Shown in pieces: positions 16,632 through 26,272 of a stretch of 64,000 bases of DNA. The translations under genes and the position numbers were made by a program. Numbering within the stretch: the stretch's first letter is position 1; every line of letters starts with the position of its first letter. The DNA comes from Caryophanon tenue (lineage in GTDB: Bacteria; Bacillota; Bacilli; Bacillales_A; Planococcaceae): the NCBI RefSeq assembly GCF_001700315.1, contig NZ_MASJ01000024.1:27720-91719 (forward strand), written 5' to 3'. Under the pieces are notes generated by a model. The model was not told the DNA's origin, did no database searches, and was given only the letters and a program-made list of their open reading frames with translations.

Positions 16632-17855
16632 TTATTGCAACTCTGTTTGCTTCGTTTCTTTACCAAAGAATAGAACAGCGGCTGCACCAATTAAAATAGC
16701 ACCGCAAAAAATCGCAAAAATCGTACTAATATCGTAGCCACTTGTTAACATCGAACCGACTAACAGCGGACCAAAAATTCCACCAATTCGACCAACCCCC
16801 GCTGCAATACCTGCTCCTGTACCGCGATTTACTGCTGGATATTGCTCCGGTGTGTACGCATAAAGCGCGCCCCATGCACCTAAGTTAAAGAATGATAGTG
16901 CCATACCTGCACCGATTAACATCGCAACACTTTCTGCATTCCCAAATACAAGTGCACTTGCTGCCGTTCCGATTAAATACGTGACAAGGACAAATTTACG
17001 GCCGAATTTTTCAATAAACCATGCGGCTGTAAAGTATCCTGGTAATTGCGCTAATGTCATAATCAATACGTACTTAAAACTTGTAATTAAATCAAAGCCT
17101 TTCCCCGTCATCACACTCGGTAACCAAAGGAACATACCGTAATAAGAAAATACAACTGAGAACCATAACACCCATAATACAAGCGTTTGTTTACGGTACG
17201 GTTTTGCCAATAAATCACGCATATTTTGCCAGACTGTACGTTTTTTTGCTGAAGCCTTTGCAACAAATTGCGGTGAATCAGGTAGCTTCATACGAATGTA
17301 CAATGCATAAAACGCTGGTAAAGCGGTTAATAATAATGCCACTCTCCACCCATAATCAGGAATAACAAAATACGCAATAAGTGCACCAATTAACCAACCG
17401 GCTGCCCAAAAGCTTTCTAGTAAGACAACGACACGCCCACGCTCTTTTGCCTCTACACTTTCAGATACGAGCGTAGATGCAACCGGTAACTCTCCGCCTA
17501 ATCCCATACCGACAAAGAAGCGTAGTATTAAAAAGACCGCTAATGTTGTGGTTAAAGCGGATAAGCCACTCGCGACCGAGAACAACACGAGCGTCCACAT
17601 AAATATTTTTTTGCGCCCTATTTTATCAGCTAATAAGCCAAATACGACTGCACCAACTGCCATACCGATTGAGTTTACACTACCAATCCAGCCCATCTGC
17701 TGGGAATTTAACCCCCAATCAACCGCCAATGCCGCAATTACAAACGATAAAATCCCAACGTCCATTGCGTCGAACATCCAGCCAACACCCGCAACGCCCA
17801 ATAGTTTATTACGCGATATTGGTTGTGTTGCTGTCGTTTCCTTTATTGTTGTCAT
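16632..17855 (-). CDS. niaP: MFS niacin/nicotinamide transporter NiaP
   Basis: 407 residues, 12 membrane helices. It closely resembles Bacillus NiaP (YceI) in its start KLLGVAGVGWMFDAMDVGI, the loop GLLADKIGRKKIF, and FVGMGLGGELPVASTLVSE. NiaP imports nicotinate for NAD synthesis. The ATG at 17855 has GGTGGAG at normal spacing; an upstream GTG lies in that site. A weak dyad (TGT-AAAG-ACA) overlaps the leader just upstream and could be part of a NiaR operator, but I cannot confirm this. Divergent from thrC. Confidence 0.85.
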   Translation of the reverse strand: MTTIKETTATQPISRNKLLGVAGVGWMFDAMDVGILSFVIAALAVDWGLNSQQMGWIGSVNSIGMAVGAVVFGLLADKIGRKKIFMWTLVLFSVASGLSALTTTLAVFLILRFFVGMGLGGELPVASTLVSESVEAKERGRVVVLLESFWAAGWLIGALIAYFVIPDYGWRVALLLTALPAFYALYIRMKLPDSPQFVAKASAKKRTVWQNMRDLLAKPYRKQTLVLWVLWFSVVFSYYGMFLWLPSVMTGKGFDLITSFKYVLIMTLAQLPGYFTAAWFIEKFGRKFVLVTYLIGTAASALVFGNAESVAMLIGAGMALSFFNLGAWGALYAYTPEQYPAVNRGTGAGIAAGVGRIGGIFGPLLVGSMLTSGYDISTIFAIFCGAILIGAAAVLFFGKETKQTELQ

Positions 17856-18025
17856 TTTTATCTCCACCTGTCTTTACACTTGAATACACAGTAAATATAA
17901 ACGTATTCGTGCAAAATAGCAATGAAAAATTATGCGCGTGTTTGGCTTCATTCCTATATAAAACGCTTCCAATTTTAAACGAGTACGAAATATGTTTCAT
18001 TGTTTTGACAATTTCACAAATTCTA

Positions 18026-18054
18026 TTGAATGACTGGCATTTTTACGTTAGAAT
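18026..18054 (+). promoter_or_regulatory. Putative sigma-A promoter of thrCB
   Basis: -35 TTGAAT (18026-18031), 17-bp spacer, -10 TAGAAT (18049-18054), about 60 bp before the thrC ATG. No T-box leader or other riboswitch is seen in the short leader. Confidence 0.5.
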
Positions 18055-18113
18055 GTCTTTTATACAAAAACAACTGTTCTCGTCATATGAACAACAAAGG
18101 AGTTAATACCGTT

Positions 18114-19166
18114 ATGTGGAAAGGTTTAATCGAAGAATATAAACAATACTTACCTGTTACTGAAAATACACCAGCGTTAACATTAAATGAAGGTAACACA
18201 CCTTTAGTACATTTAGTCAACTTGTCAAAAAAGCTTGGCATCGAGCTTTACGGTAAAGTAGAAGGTGCAAACCCGACCGGCTCATTTAAAGACCGCGGTA
18301 TGGTATTTGCAGTAGCAAAAGCAATTGAAGACGGTGCGAAATGCGTAATTTGCGCATCTACTGGTAACACATCTGCAGCAGCTGCTGCTTATGCAACACG
18401 TGCCGGCATTAGCTCAATCGTTGTTATCCCGAAAGGTAAAGTAGCACTTGGTAAACTTGCACAAGCATGCATGTACGGCGCGAAAATTATCGAAATTGAT
18501 GGGAACTTTGACGATGCTTTAAACATCGTACGTCGCGTTTCTGAAACAACACCTGTTGCACTTGTAAATTCAGTAAATCCTTATCGTTTAGAAGGTCAGA
18601 AAACAGCAGCATTCGAAATCGTCGATAGCTTAGGTGCTGCACCTGACTACTTATGTATTCCTGTTGGTAACGCCGGCAATATCTCGGCTTACTGGAAAGG
18701 TTTCAAAGAATACAATGAAGCAAAACAAACAGGCTTACCGAAAATGTTTGGCTTTGAAGCAGAAGGTGCTGCGGCAATCGTGCAAGGCGCACCAATTGCA
18801 AACCCTGAAACAGTCGCAACAGCAATTCGCATCGGTAACCCGGCAAGCTGGTCATTAGCAGAAGCAGCACGTGACGAGTCTGGCGGCATTATCGACGCTG
18901 TGACAGATGAAGAAATTTTAGCAGCTTATCAGCTAATTGCCGGAACAGAAGGCATTTTCGTCGAGCCAGGTTCTGCTGCATCATTAGCAGGTGTCATTAA
19001 ATCAGTGGAAAGCGGCAAAATTCCACAAGGCAGCAAAGTAGTTACAGTATTCACTGGTAACGGCTTAAAAGACCCAGATACAGCAATGAATGTTTCAACA
19101 GTAGATTTAGTATCACTAAAAAATGATGAAGATGAAATCCGCACATATATTGAGGGCACACTATAA
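18114..19166 (+). CDS. thrC: Threonine synthase
   Basis: 350 residues. Converts O-phosphohomoserine to threonine using pyridoxal phosphate. The PLP lysine is in [11 protein letters not shown], the phosphate-binding loop is in SVGNAGN-like [12 protein letters not shown], and the N-terminal [10 protein letters not shown] is typical of the short Bacillus form. AAGGAG is 11 nt before ATG 18114; a longer frame from 18030 lacks a site. The stop overlaps the thrB start (TAATG), so the two are translationally coupled. hom, often the first gene of this operon, is not here. Confidence 0.95.
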   Translation: MWKGLIEEYKQYLPVTENTPALTLNEGNTPLVHLVNLSKKLGIELYGKVEGANPTGSFKDRGMVFAVAKAIEDGAKCVICASTGNTSAAAAAYATRAGISSIVVIPKGKVALGKLAQACMYGAKIIEIDGNFDDALNIVRRVSETTPVALVNSVNPYRLEGQKTAAFEIVDSLGAAPDYLCIPVGNAGNISAYWKGFKEYNEAKQTGLPKMFGFEAEGAAAIVQGAPIANPETVATAIRIGNPASWSLAEAARDESGGIIDAVTDEEILAAYQLIAGTEGIFVEPGSAASLAGVIKSVESGKIPQGSKVVTVFTGNGLKDPDTAMNVSTVDLVSLKNDEDEIRTYIEGTL

Positions 19167-20068
19167 TGACATGGCGTATTGTTGTACCTGGAAGTACAGC
19201 AAACTTAGGGCCAGGCTTCGATTCAATCGGGCTTGGTCTTTCCCTCTATTTAGAACTAACGGTAACGCCACAAGATACATGGGAAATTATCCATTTATCT
19301 GAGCAATTACCACAACAATTCATCATTAAAGAACATTTAATTTACTGTATCGCGAAACAAATTGCTGAACAATATGGCAAAGAGTTGCCTGGTTGTAAGC
19401 TAGAAATGACATCGGAGTTACCATTTGCACGTGGTCTTGGTAGCAGTGCTGCCGCAATTGTTGCTGGAATTGAAGTTGCGAATTTATTATGCGATTTGCA
19501 ATTAACGACGCAAGACCGCCTCAACCTGTCTTCACAAATTGAAGGTCACCCTGACAATGCAACAGCTTCTGTTCTCGGTGGCTTAACGATTTCTGCAATG
19601 GATGCAAATGGCATTGTTGATACATTTCATGTGAATAATGTTGATGCTTCATTTGTCGTATTTATTCCGAATGTCGAGCTAAAAACATCTGAAGCACGCG
19701 GTGTATTACCAGATAATTTTTCACGTACGTACGCCGTTGAAGCGAGTGCCAATGCAAATATGCTCGCTGCTGCATTAATGGCACGTGATTTCAAACGTGT
19801 TGGTCATTATATGGAACAAGACCGCTTCCATGAGCCATTCCGCGCACAACTTGTCGTAAACTACGAAGACATTCGTATCGCGGCTAAACAAGCAGGTGCA
19901 TATGGAACGGCACTAAGTGGTGCAGGTCCAACAATGATTTCGATTATTCCATCGACAATTGAAGATAGCTTTGTCGCGAAAATGGAAGAGTGTTTCCCAC
20001 ACCACCGTATCGTCTTAACGAAAGCGGACGAACAAGGCATTCAAGTTACGACAATTGCAACTGTATAA
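19166..20068 (+). CDS. thrB: Homoserine kinase
   Basis: 300 residues of the GHMP kinase superfamily. It phosphorylates homoserine with ATP, making the substrate of ThrC. Motif 1 is [16 protein letters not shown], the ATP-binding motif 2 is [17 protein letters not shown], and motif 3 [14 protein letters not shown] is near the end. It starts on the thrC stop codon and is followed by a strong terminator. Confidence 0.95.
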   Translation: MTWRIVVPGSTANLGPGFDSIGLGLSLYLELTVTPQDTWEIIHLSEQLPQQFIIKEHLIYCIAKQIAEQYGKELPGCKLEMTSELPFARGLGSSAAAIVAGIEVANLLCDLQLTTQDRLNLSSQIEGHPDNATASVLGGLTISAMDANGIVDTFHVNNVDASFVVFIPNVELKTSEARGVLPDNFSRTYAVEASANANMLAAALMARDFKRVGHYMEQDRFHEPFRAQLVVNYEDIRIAAKQAGAYGTALSGAGPTMISIIPSTIEDSFVAKMEECFPHHRIVLTKADEQGIQVTTIATV

Positions 20069-20070
20069 GT

Positions 20071-20110
20071 AAAAGAGCGTATCCTTTTTCATAAAGGACA
20101 CGCTCTTTTT
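20071..20110 (+). terminator. Terminator of thrCB
   Basis: Stem AAAGAGCGT-TCCTTT with complement, loop of a few bases, then TTTTT, starting right after the thrB stop. Confidence 0.88.
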
Positions 20111-20262
20111 CCATTTTACAGGCATTATGACGGTATAATCCCCTATACGCTAAAAGTATGATTTTCACTTCAAAATAACATTTTTAACGTCGTTTATTCG
20201 ATTTTTTCGTCATTAATCGTTATAATATAAAAGTAACTTCACACGTAAAGGGGAGATTTACT

Positions 20263-20913
20263 ATGAAAATCGCAATTATCGGTGCTACAGGACGTGTCGG
20301 CAAACATGTACTACGTGAAGCATTAATGCGTAAACACGACGTTGTAGCCATTGTACGAAACGCAGCTAAACTACCAACTGATGTTGACGTTGAAGTGTTA
20401 GAAAGACAACTATTAGAGATTACAGCACATGATTTATTAGGTGTAGATACTGTCATTAATGCACTTGGCGCTGGTCAAGGCGAAGAGCATCTATATGTCG
20501 ATTTAGGTAAGCATTTAATTCAACTATTAGAAGGCACACCGATTCACCTCATTACAGTGGGAGGTGCAGGAAATCTATTTGTCGATAAAGACAAAACACG
20601 TCGCCTGTTAGAACAAGAAGATTTTCCAGAAATCTATTTACCAACTGCGTTAAACCAGTTACAAAACTTAAAAGATTTAAATCGTTCATCTGTGAATTGG
20701 ACGTTTATTAGCTCATCTGAAATTTTAGACCCATCTGGCCCACGAACAGGGCATTATATAAAAGGGAAAGACCATGTTCTTTATAACTCACAGTTAAATA
20801 GCTATGTTAGCTATGCAGATTTTGCAGTTGCAGTAGTTGATGAGGCTGAGAACCGTCAGCACTTGCAAGAACGCATTACAATCGCTTCTGAGAACATTAC
20901 GAGTGCTTCATAG
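20263..20913 (+). CDS. NAD(P)-binding Rossmann-fold protein (SDR_a5, YwnB/YhfK-like)
   Basis: 216 residues. Starts with MKIAIIGATGRVGKHVLREA, a dinucleotide-binding GxxGxxG, followed by basic residues (VRNAAK) suggesting NADPH. GGAGNLF and PTALNQLQNL stand where catalytic loop and helix lie in the NmrA/SDR_a5 group, which includes flavin reductases and redox sensors. No substrate can be deduced. AAAGGGGAG precedes the ATG. A single gene between two terminators. Confidence 0.85.
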   Translation: MKIAIIGATGRVGKHVLREALMRKHDVVAIVRNAAKLPTDVDVEVLERQLLEITAHDLLGVDTVINALGAGQGEEHLYVDLGKHLIQLLEGTPIHLITVGGAGNLFVDKDKTRRLLEQEDFPEIYLPTALNQLQNLKDLNRSSVNWTFISSSEILDPSGPRTGHYIKGKDHVLYNSQLNSYVSYADFAVAVVDEAENRQHLQERITIASENITSAS

Positions 20914-21007
20914 TGAACCATTCTCTATTTTAAGTATACGCGTACAGCAGCCATATAACGCTGTTTAAAACGTATGCTTATAAATACATCGTGTTCATTA
21001 TGTCCAT

Positions 21008-21049
21008 ATAAAAAAAGACATCTGGTCGTCATACCAGATGCCTTTTTTT
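21008..21049. terminator. Bidirectional terminator overlapping the end of the PAP2 gene
   Basis: Stem AAAAAAG-CATCTGG/CCAGATG-CTTTTTT with an 8-nt loop, between two convergent genes. The TGA stop of the PAP2 gene lies in the loop on the minus strand. Confidence 0.9.
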
Positions 21050-21658
21050 ATGTCCTGATTGTTTGTTCTTCGTTTGTTGCCAACGCTGTAAAACGATAAC
21101 ACAAAAGATAAACCATGCTAATGCTAATCCCCAGCCCGCCAGTACATCAGAGAAGAAATGACGACTTTCAGCTACACGAGACATACCAACAAGCATAAAT
21201 AATACCGTTGCGCCAATCCATACTGTCGTATGCACACGTGCTTGACGATAAAGTGCATTTAATACATAAACAGCTGTTAATATCCAACATAAGCTTGCCA
21301 TCGTATGTCCTGATGGAAAGCTAAAACTCGTTAACTGGTCCGCAATTTCTGGACGCGGACGCTCGAAAATACGCTTCACCACTTGGTTAATAATATAACC
21401 ACCGATAATTGTTGCAAATGTGAATACCGCATAATCGTTTCGCTTTTTCACTATACAAATGCCGATGAATACAGCTGCTAACACAAGTACAAAAATCGTT
21501 TCACCTAAATAATGAAATGCCGTAATGATGCCATTTCCGGCAATTGCTTGAGAAGCACGTGCATCAATTGTTTGGAACATGTCCGTGTTATATGTAAATG
21601 CAATCACTGTAAACAACAGCAAACCAGCTACCACTGTGCACCATTGCCATGTTTTCAT
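21029..21658 (-). CDS. PAP2-family membrane phosphatase
   Basis: 209 residues with about six membrane helices. The PAP2 acid phosphatase motifs are complete: KRIFERPRP (KxxxxxxRP), FPSGHT, and SRVAESRHFFSDV (SRx5Hx3D). Members dephosphorylate undecaprenyl-PP, phosphatidylglycerophosphate or phosphatidic acid; which applies here is unknown. The ATG at 21658 follows GGTAGGGGG; the 24 codons upstream in frame look non-coding. Its last codons form one arm of the terminator. Confidence 0.92.
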   Translation of the reverse strand: MKTWQWCTVVAGLLLFTVIAFTYNTDMFQTIDARASQAIAGNGIITAFHYLGETIFVLVLAAVFIGICIVKKRNDYAVFTFATIIGGYIINQVVKRIFERPRPEIADQLTSFSFPSGHTMASLCWILTAVYVLNALYRQARVHTTVWIGATVLFMLVGMSRVAESRHFFSDVLAGWGLALAWFIFCVIVLQRWQQTKNKQSGHKKRHLV

Positions 21659-22023
21659 ACGTCCCCCTACCTTCCTTTTACTTCCATTATTATAGCGGTA
21701 AATGATGCTTTCGAAAAGTAGTGTAGCCAAAAGAATGTTGGATATAGCGTAAATGTTGAAAATAGAGAAATGGTTGCATTCGTATTGACGGAGTGTGAGT
21801 TCTATATGATTTGTGAATCAAATAATATGCTGGCGAGTGGCGTGAAAATGGCGACTCCTGCGAGAACAGCACTGTTTTTCAGTTTTTATCTCCAACTCGC
21901 CTTTTATCATTCAAATGTAATAACACAGGCAAGCTTCACTTTAAAAACACTAATATTTTTTCAGCATAACCTTCTTTTATAATTGTGCGACGCATTTATA
22001 CAAATATATTTTTTATTCGCCTT
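21659..22023. other. Gene-free region with a hairpin-bounded repeat-like segment
   Basis: About 365 bp between the PAP2 gene and the yclQ terminator. 21831-21901 is bounded by GGCGAGT and ACTCGCC and contains GGCGACTCCTGCGAGAACAG, similar to an intergenic repeat I recall from Bacillales genomes. A 70-codon plus frame across it is not convincing. Confidence 0.4.
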
Positions 22024-22062
22024 TAGAAAAAGCGACATGTCTCCTTTGGGAGACATGTCGCT
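22024..22062 (-). terminator. Terminator after yclQ
   Basis: Perfect 14-bp stem AGCGACATGTCTCC and complement, 4-nt loop, TTTTT on the minus strand; 10 bp after the yclQ stop. Confidence 0.92.
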
Positions 22063-22071
22063 GTCATCGAA

Positions 22072-23127
22072 TTATTTTAATTCGTTTAAGATTTCATCTA
22101 ATTTTTGTGTTTCAGTTGTGATACCGTTTGAAGAGAAGTACCAGTTTACGCCATCAAGGTAAACAATTTTGCCTTCTTTGTAAGCACGAGTTTGTTTGAT
22201 GATGTCGTTTTCGATGTCTGCTTGGATAGCTTCAACATCTGAAACTGTACGGTCGATTACTAATAATACTTCTGGGTCAACAGAAAGGATTGACTCATAA
22301 GAGAAGTCAGAACCGTGAGAAGAAGCTTCAATATCTTCTGTTACTGGTGTGAAACCGAAGTCATTGTAAACGTATGCGAAACGAGAATCTTCACCGTTGT
22401 CGAAACCAGAGATTTTCTTGTCGTTGTACATTGCTACTAATGCGCTTTCGTAACCGCCAGCTTTTTCATTTACTGCTGCCACTTTCTCATCTAATGTTGC
22501 TTTTAACTCTTCTGCTTTTTCTTCTTTACCGAAGATTGTTGCAGCTAAGTCAACCGTTTCTTTTACGCCAGCGATGTAATCAGAGTTATCAGAACCGATG
22601 AATACTACGTTTGGTGTAATTTCTTTTAATTCTTCATAGAAAGCACTTTGACGACCAGAGATGAAGATTACATCTGGCTCAGCCGCTGCTACTGCTTCGA
22701 AGTTGATTTCTTTTAAAGAACCAACGTCAGCAATATCATCAGATGGGGCGTACTTGTCTCTAATGTGTGCAGGAACGTTGCCTGTACCGCCGTTAGCAGC
22801 TACACCAACAATACCTTCAACACCTAAAGCATCAAGTGTATCTAAGAAACCGTAGTCGAATGAGATAATACGCTTAGGCTCTTCTTCTAAAGTTACATCT
22901 TCAAAAGTAAGTGAGCTTCCATCTTCATTTTCACGACCTGCTGATAAAGATTGTACAGTCATTGGGAATGCAGAAGTTTCTTCAGTTGCAGTCTCTTCGT
23001 TTGAAGTTTCTGTTGCAGCTGTTTCTTCTGTATCCTCTGCAGTTGTTGTTTCCTCTTCTTCAGCTCCACAAGCAGCTAGCATTAACGTTAATGCTGCAGT
23101 TGTCGTTAAAAAACGCCATTTTTTCAT
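22072..23127 (-). CDS. yclQ: Petrobactin-type siderophore-binding lipoprotein (YclQ/FatB-like)
   Basis: 351 residues. A lipoprotein signal with lipobox LAACG (Cys20) is followed by an unusually acidic Glu/Thr-rich linker of about 35 residues and a class III periplasmic-binding fold. Conserved stretches include ISFDYGFLDTLDALG, ADVGSLKEINFEAV, FISGRQSAFYEEL and VIDRTVSDVE, as in YclQ, which binds petrobactin and its photoproduct. AGGAGGAGA precedes the ATG. A Fur box lies 40-60 bp upstream, so it has its own iron-controlled promoter besides read-through from yclNOP. Confidence 0.92.
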   Translation of the reverse strand: MKKWRFLTTTAALTLMLAACGAEEEETTTAEDTEETAATETSNEETATEETSAFPMTVQSLSAGRENEDGSSLTFEDVTLEEEPKRIISFDYGFLDTLDALGVEGIVGVAANGGTGNVPAHIRDKYAPSDDIADVGSLKEINFEAVAAAEPDVIFISGRQSAFYEELKEITPNVVFIGSDNSDYIAGVKETVDLAATIFGKEEKAEELKATLDEKVAAVNEKAGGYESALVAMYNDKKISGFDNGEDSRFAYVYNDFGFTPVTEDIEASSHGSDFSYESILSVDPEVLLVIDRTVSDVEAIQADIENDIIKQTRAYKEGKIVYLDGVNWYFSSNGITTETQKLDEILNELK

Positions 23128-23166
23128 TGTAATGTCTCCTCCTGGATTGTCATCACCATCTTAAAT

Positions 23167-23185
23167 GATAGTGATTATCGTTTTC
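23167..23185 (-). promoter_or_regulatory. Fur box upstream of yclQ
   Basis: GATAGTGATTATCGTTTTC matches 16 of 19 positions of the classical Fur box GATAATGATTATCATTATC. It lies about 40-58 bp before the yclQ start, inside the yclP-yclQ gap. Confidence 0.8.
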
Positions 23186-23272
23186 ATTTAACTAACGTAA
23201 TTCTATACGAATTCTTTTACAATTGTCAATCATCTTTTAAAAAAACTTTTACAATTCATGTAGAACGATATG

Positions 23273-24040
23273 CTATGAATGCGAGTTAAAGTACACACAA
23301 ATGCGACAACCGTCTTGTTCTTGGACCGGGATGTGCATGTCATAAACTTCTTGTAATGCCTCTGAATTAATAATTTCATTTGTTGGACCATCTTTAATAA
23401 GACGACCATCTTTTAACGCCACGATACGGTCTGAATATACAGATGCAAAGTTAATATCATGCAGTACGATAATAACCGTTTTCCCTAACTCGTCTACTAA
23501 ACGGCGTAAAATTTTCATAATTTGTACAGAGTGTTTCATATCTAAGTTATTTAATGGCTCGTCTAATAAAATATATTCTGTATCTTGCGCAATAACCATT
23601 GAAATAAACGCACGTTGCTTTTGACCACCTGATAATTCGTCTAAATATTTATCCTGCATATCTGCTAAGTTCATATATTCTAACGCTTCATCAATTTTCA
23701 CTTCATCTTCTGGTGTTAAACGACCTTTTGAGTACGGATAACGTCCAAATGCGACAAGTTCACGAATTGTTAAACGCACATTAATGTGGTTCGCTTGCTT
23801 TAAAATTGCGACACGTTTCGCAAATTCATGTGATTTAATACCCTTCACGTTGCTGCTATCTAATAAAACCTCACCAGTATCTGAATCTAATAGGCGGCTT
23901 ACCATTGATAATAATGTCGATTTACCAGCACCATTTGGTCCAATAAATGACGTAATTGTACGAGGTTGAATTGTCACTGACACATCTTCTACAACAGGTT
24001 TTTTCGCAAAAAACTTCGACAGGCCTTTAATTTCAATCAT
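23273..24040 (-). CDS. yclP: Iron-siderophore ABC transporter ATP-binding protein (YclP-like)
   Basis: 255 residues, one ABC domain: Walker A GPNGAGKST, the signature LSGGQKQRAF, Walker B YILLDEPLNNLD and switch His in VLHDINFA. It powers ferric-siderophore import by YclNO. Its start overlaps the yclO stop by 4 bp (ATGA), so translation is coupled. Confidence 0.94.
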   Translation of the reverse strand: MIEIKGLSKFFAKKPVVEDVSVTIQPRTITSFIGPNGAGKSTLLSMVSRLLDSDTGEVLLDSSNVKGIKSHEFAKRVAILKQANHINVRLTIRELVAFGRYPYSKGRLTPEDEVKIDEALEYMNLADMQDKYLDELSGGQKQRAFISMVIAQDTEYILLDEPLNNLDMKHSVQIMKILRRLVDELGKTVIIVLHDINFASVYSDRIVALKDGRLIKDGPTNEIINSEALQEVYDMHIPVQEQDGCRICVYFNSHS

Positions 24041-25008
24041 CCTGCTGACCTACTTTCTTTTAGTAATAAGTAAATGAAGTATAATCCACCGACAAAGTTA
24101 ATAATGACACTGATTGTCGTATTTAAATCAAATACGTGTAATACAAGGAATTGACCACCGACAAGAGCAATAATACTAATTAAACTCGCACCGAGAATTA
24201 AAATCGAATGCTTATAGGTTACTAAATATTGATACGCTAAATTGGCGACAATTAATCCTAAGAATGTAATTGGTCCAACTAAAGCTGTTGATGTTGCTAA
24301 TAAAATAGATGATAAAATTAATACTTGTAATACACGCTTATCATAGTTTACACCTAAGTTAATCGCTGTTTCACGACCTAAGCCCATTACGTCTAAATCT
24401 TTCATCATCATTGCGCCCCAAATGAAGGACACAATTAAAATCGCCGCAGCAATATATAAAAGTTCAGCTTTTACGTTCGTAAAGCTCGCGAATAAACGTG
24501 TTTGTAGGCTTAAATATTCTACTGGGTCAATAATAACTTGTAAAAACGTCACAAAACTTCCGAGCAATGTGCCAATAACCATACCAGCTAATAGTAGTAA
24601 GTAGATTGGATATTTATCGGCACGGAATAAGAAACGGTATAATAATAACGCGAATAATACCATCGCTAAAATCGATACACCGAAGTTTAAGTAACGGCTT
24701 ACAACAAAAATAGATGCCGAACCTAAGAAGAAATAAATAACCGTTTGTACCACTTCATACATCGAGTCAACCCCGATAATCGACGGTGTTAAAATACGGT
24801 TACGTGTAACAGTTTGGAACATAACGGTTGCGTACGCAATCGCTACACCCGTAATAATCATTGCAAGGACACGAATAACACGTTTTGGGAACGCATAGCT
24901 AAAACCACCTTGAATGTTATAAAATAAGAATCCTGCAATTGATAACATAGCAAGAGCAACTAATACTAATATTTTAATGAGGTTTTTTCGTTTTACACTA
25001 CTTTGCAT
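24037..25008 (-). CDS. yclO: Iron-siderophore ABC transporter permease (YclO-like)
   Basis: 323 residues, FecCD family, about nine membrane helices. The cytoplasmic coupling region GLGRETAINLGV and PITFLGLIVANLAYQYL are typical. It overlaps yclN by 11 bp and forms the heterodimeric channel with it. Confidence 0.93.
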   Translation of the reverse strand: MQSSVKRKNLIKILVLVALAMLSIAGFLFYNIQGGFSYAFPKRVIRVLAMIITGVAIAYATVMFQTVTRNRILTPSIIGVDSMYEVVQTVIYFFLGSASIFVVSRYLNFGVSILAMVLFALLLYRFLFRADKYPIYLLLLAGMVIGTLLGSFVTFLQVIIDPVEYLSLQTRLFASFTNVKAELLYIAAAILIVSFIWGAMMMKDLDVMGLGRETAINLGVNYDKRVLQVLILSSILLATSTALVGPITFLGLIVANLAYQYLVTYKHSILILGASLISIIALVGGQFLVLHVFDLNTTISVIINFVGGLYFIYLLLKESRSAG

Positions 25009-25951
25009 ATGCTTTCCCCCTAAATAACATCACTAAGAAGATGGCACTACCGATTACTGCAACCGTCGTGTTTACCGGAATTTCATATGGGTGAACAATT
25101 AAGCGGCTGAAGATATCACATGCTAGTAGGAATACAACCCCAAGTGCAATTGTATGTGGAATCGTTTTACGTAAATTATCGCCTAAATATAACGATACGA
25201 TGTTTGGAATAATTAACCCTAGGAACGGAATAACCCCTACTGTTAAAACAACAGTTGTTGAAATAACGGCTACAAGTACTAAACCAATGTTTAATACGGT
25301 TTTATAACTAAGTCCTAAGTTCTTTGCAAAATCTTCACCCATTCCTGCAACAGTAAATTTGTTCGCAAAAATATATGCTAGTATAATCGCTGGTACTGCT
25401 ACGTATAGTAGTTCGTAACGACCTGATACGACCAATGTAAAGCTTCCCATGAAGAAGGCGCTCACATTTTGCATAATTTCTGATTCATAAGCAAAGAATG
25501 TTGTAATTGCAGAAATAATATTCCCGAACATAATCCCGATTAATGGAATAAAAATAACATCTTTAAACTTAATACGGTCAAGTAATTGCATGAAGATAAA
25601 TGTTCCTGCTAACGCGAATGCAAAACCAAATAAAACTTGTTGCATATACGTTACTTGTGTGAAGAACACCATCGAAATTACAATCCCTAGTTTCGCAGCA
25701 TCTAATGTCCCCGCTGTTGTAGGTGAAACGAATTTATTACGGCTTAGTGATTGCATAATTAACCCCGCAATACTCATACCTGCGCCGGCTAAAATAATCG
25801 CCATTAGTCGTGGCACACGGCTGGCTAAAAAGATTTGCATCTTATCAGAATCCCAGTCGAGTAGGTCACTTGGTCTAATATCAATTGCGCCTACAAACAG
25901 AGAGATAAACGACAAAATAACAGCTGCTACAATTAGCATCCATAGTCTCAT
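24998..25951 (-). CDS. yclN: Iron-siderophore ABC transporter permease (YclN-like)
   Basis: 317 residues, FecCD family. LSRNKFVSPTTAGTLDAAKLG and GMGEDFAKNLGLSYK are the conserved cytoplasmic loops, and IPFLGLIIPNIVSLYLG the last-loop motif. First gene of yclNOP(Q). The ATG at 25951 has GAGG at 8 nt; the 19 codons upstream in frame run through the Fur box and are not coding. Confidence 0.92.
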   Translation of the reverse strand: MRLWMLIVAAVILSFISLFVGAIDIRPSDLLDWDSDKMQIFLASRVPRLMAIILAGAGMSIAGLIMQSLSRNKFVSPTTAGTLDAAKLGIVISMVFFTQVTYMQQVLFGFAFALAGTFIFMQLLDRIKFKDVIFIPLIGIMFGNIISAITTFFAYESEIMQNVSAFFMGSFTLVVSGRYELLYVAVPAIILAYIFANKFTVAGMGEDFAKNLGLSYKTVLNIGLVLVAVISTTVVLTVGVIPFLGLIIPNIVSLYLGDNLRKTIPHTIALGVVFLLACDIFSRLIVHPYEIPVNTTVAVIGSAIFLVMLFRGKAYAK

Positions 25952-25993
25952 TTCGTAAACCTCATTTATTCTATTTTGTTTTCTTTTCACAAT

Positions 25994-26012
25994 GAAAATG
26001 ATTATCATTGCA
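25994..26012 (-). promoter_or_regulatory. Fur box upstream of yclN
   Basis: GAAAATGATTATCATTGCA matches 15 of 19 positions of the classical Fur box, with the central ATGATTATCAT intact. It lies about 45-60 bp before the yclN ATG. Confidence 0.85.
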
Positions 26013-26233
26013 TGTAAAACTCATTATATACCCTTTCTCTATAGTCATTCAACCGTTCTCGCTAATTGAGAATGAAAAAAATAGCCAATCATTAACATAT
26101 TTCATGTATAAAATACAATAATATCAACATATTGTAGATAACAAAAAGACTTCATCACCTGCGAAAAAAATTTCAAATTCAAAATATTTAAGAATCATTT
26201 TAATTTGACATTTTTGTCAAATAAAATAATTCT
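26013..26233. other. AT-rich gap upstream of the yclNOP promoter
   Basis: About 220 bp of very AT-rich DNA between the Fur box and the menC terminator. No gene, no clear additional site. Confidence 0.4.
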
Positions 26234-26270
26234 AAAAAACGTACAAATCAGCGCTATTTGTACGTTTTTA
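26234..26270. terminator. Terminator after the menC-like gene
   Basis: 14-bp stem AAAAACGTACAAAT/ATTTGTACGTTTTT with a 7-nt loop, immediately after the stop at 26273. Symmetric A and T runs let it work both ways. Confidence 0.88.
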
Positions 26271-26272
26271 GA

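Noticed and set aside
17856..17885. NiaR-like dyad in the niaP leader
   Set aside because: Only TGT/ACA arms match by symmetry; I am not sure enough of the consensus to call it.
21770..21982. 70-codon plus-strand frame in the gap before yclQ
   Set aside because: No ribosome site; crosses a hairpin-bounded repeat-like segment.
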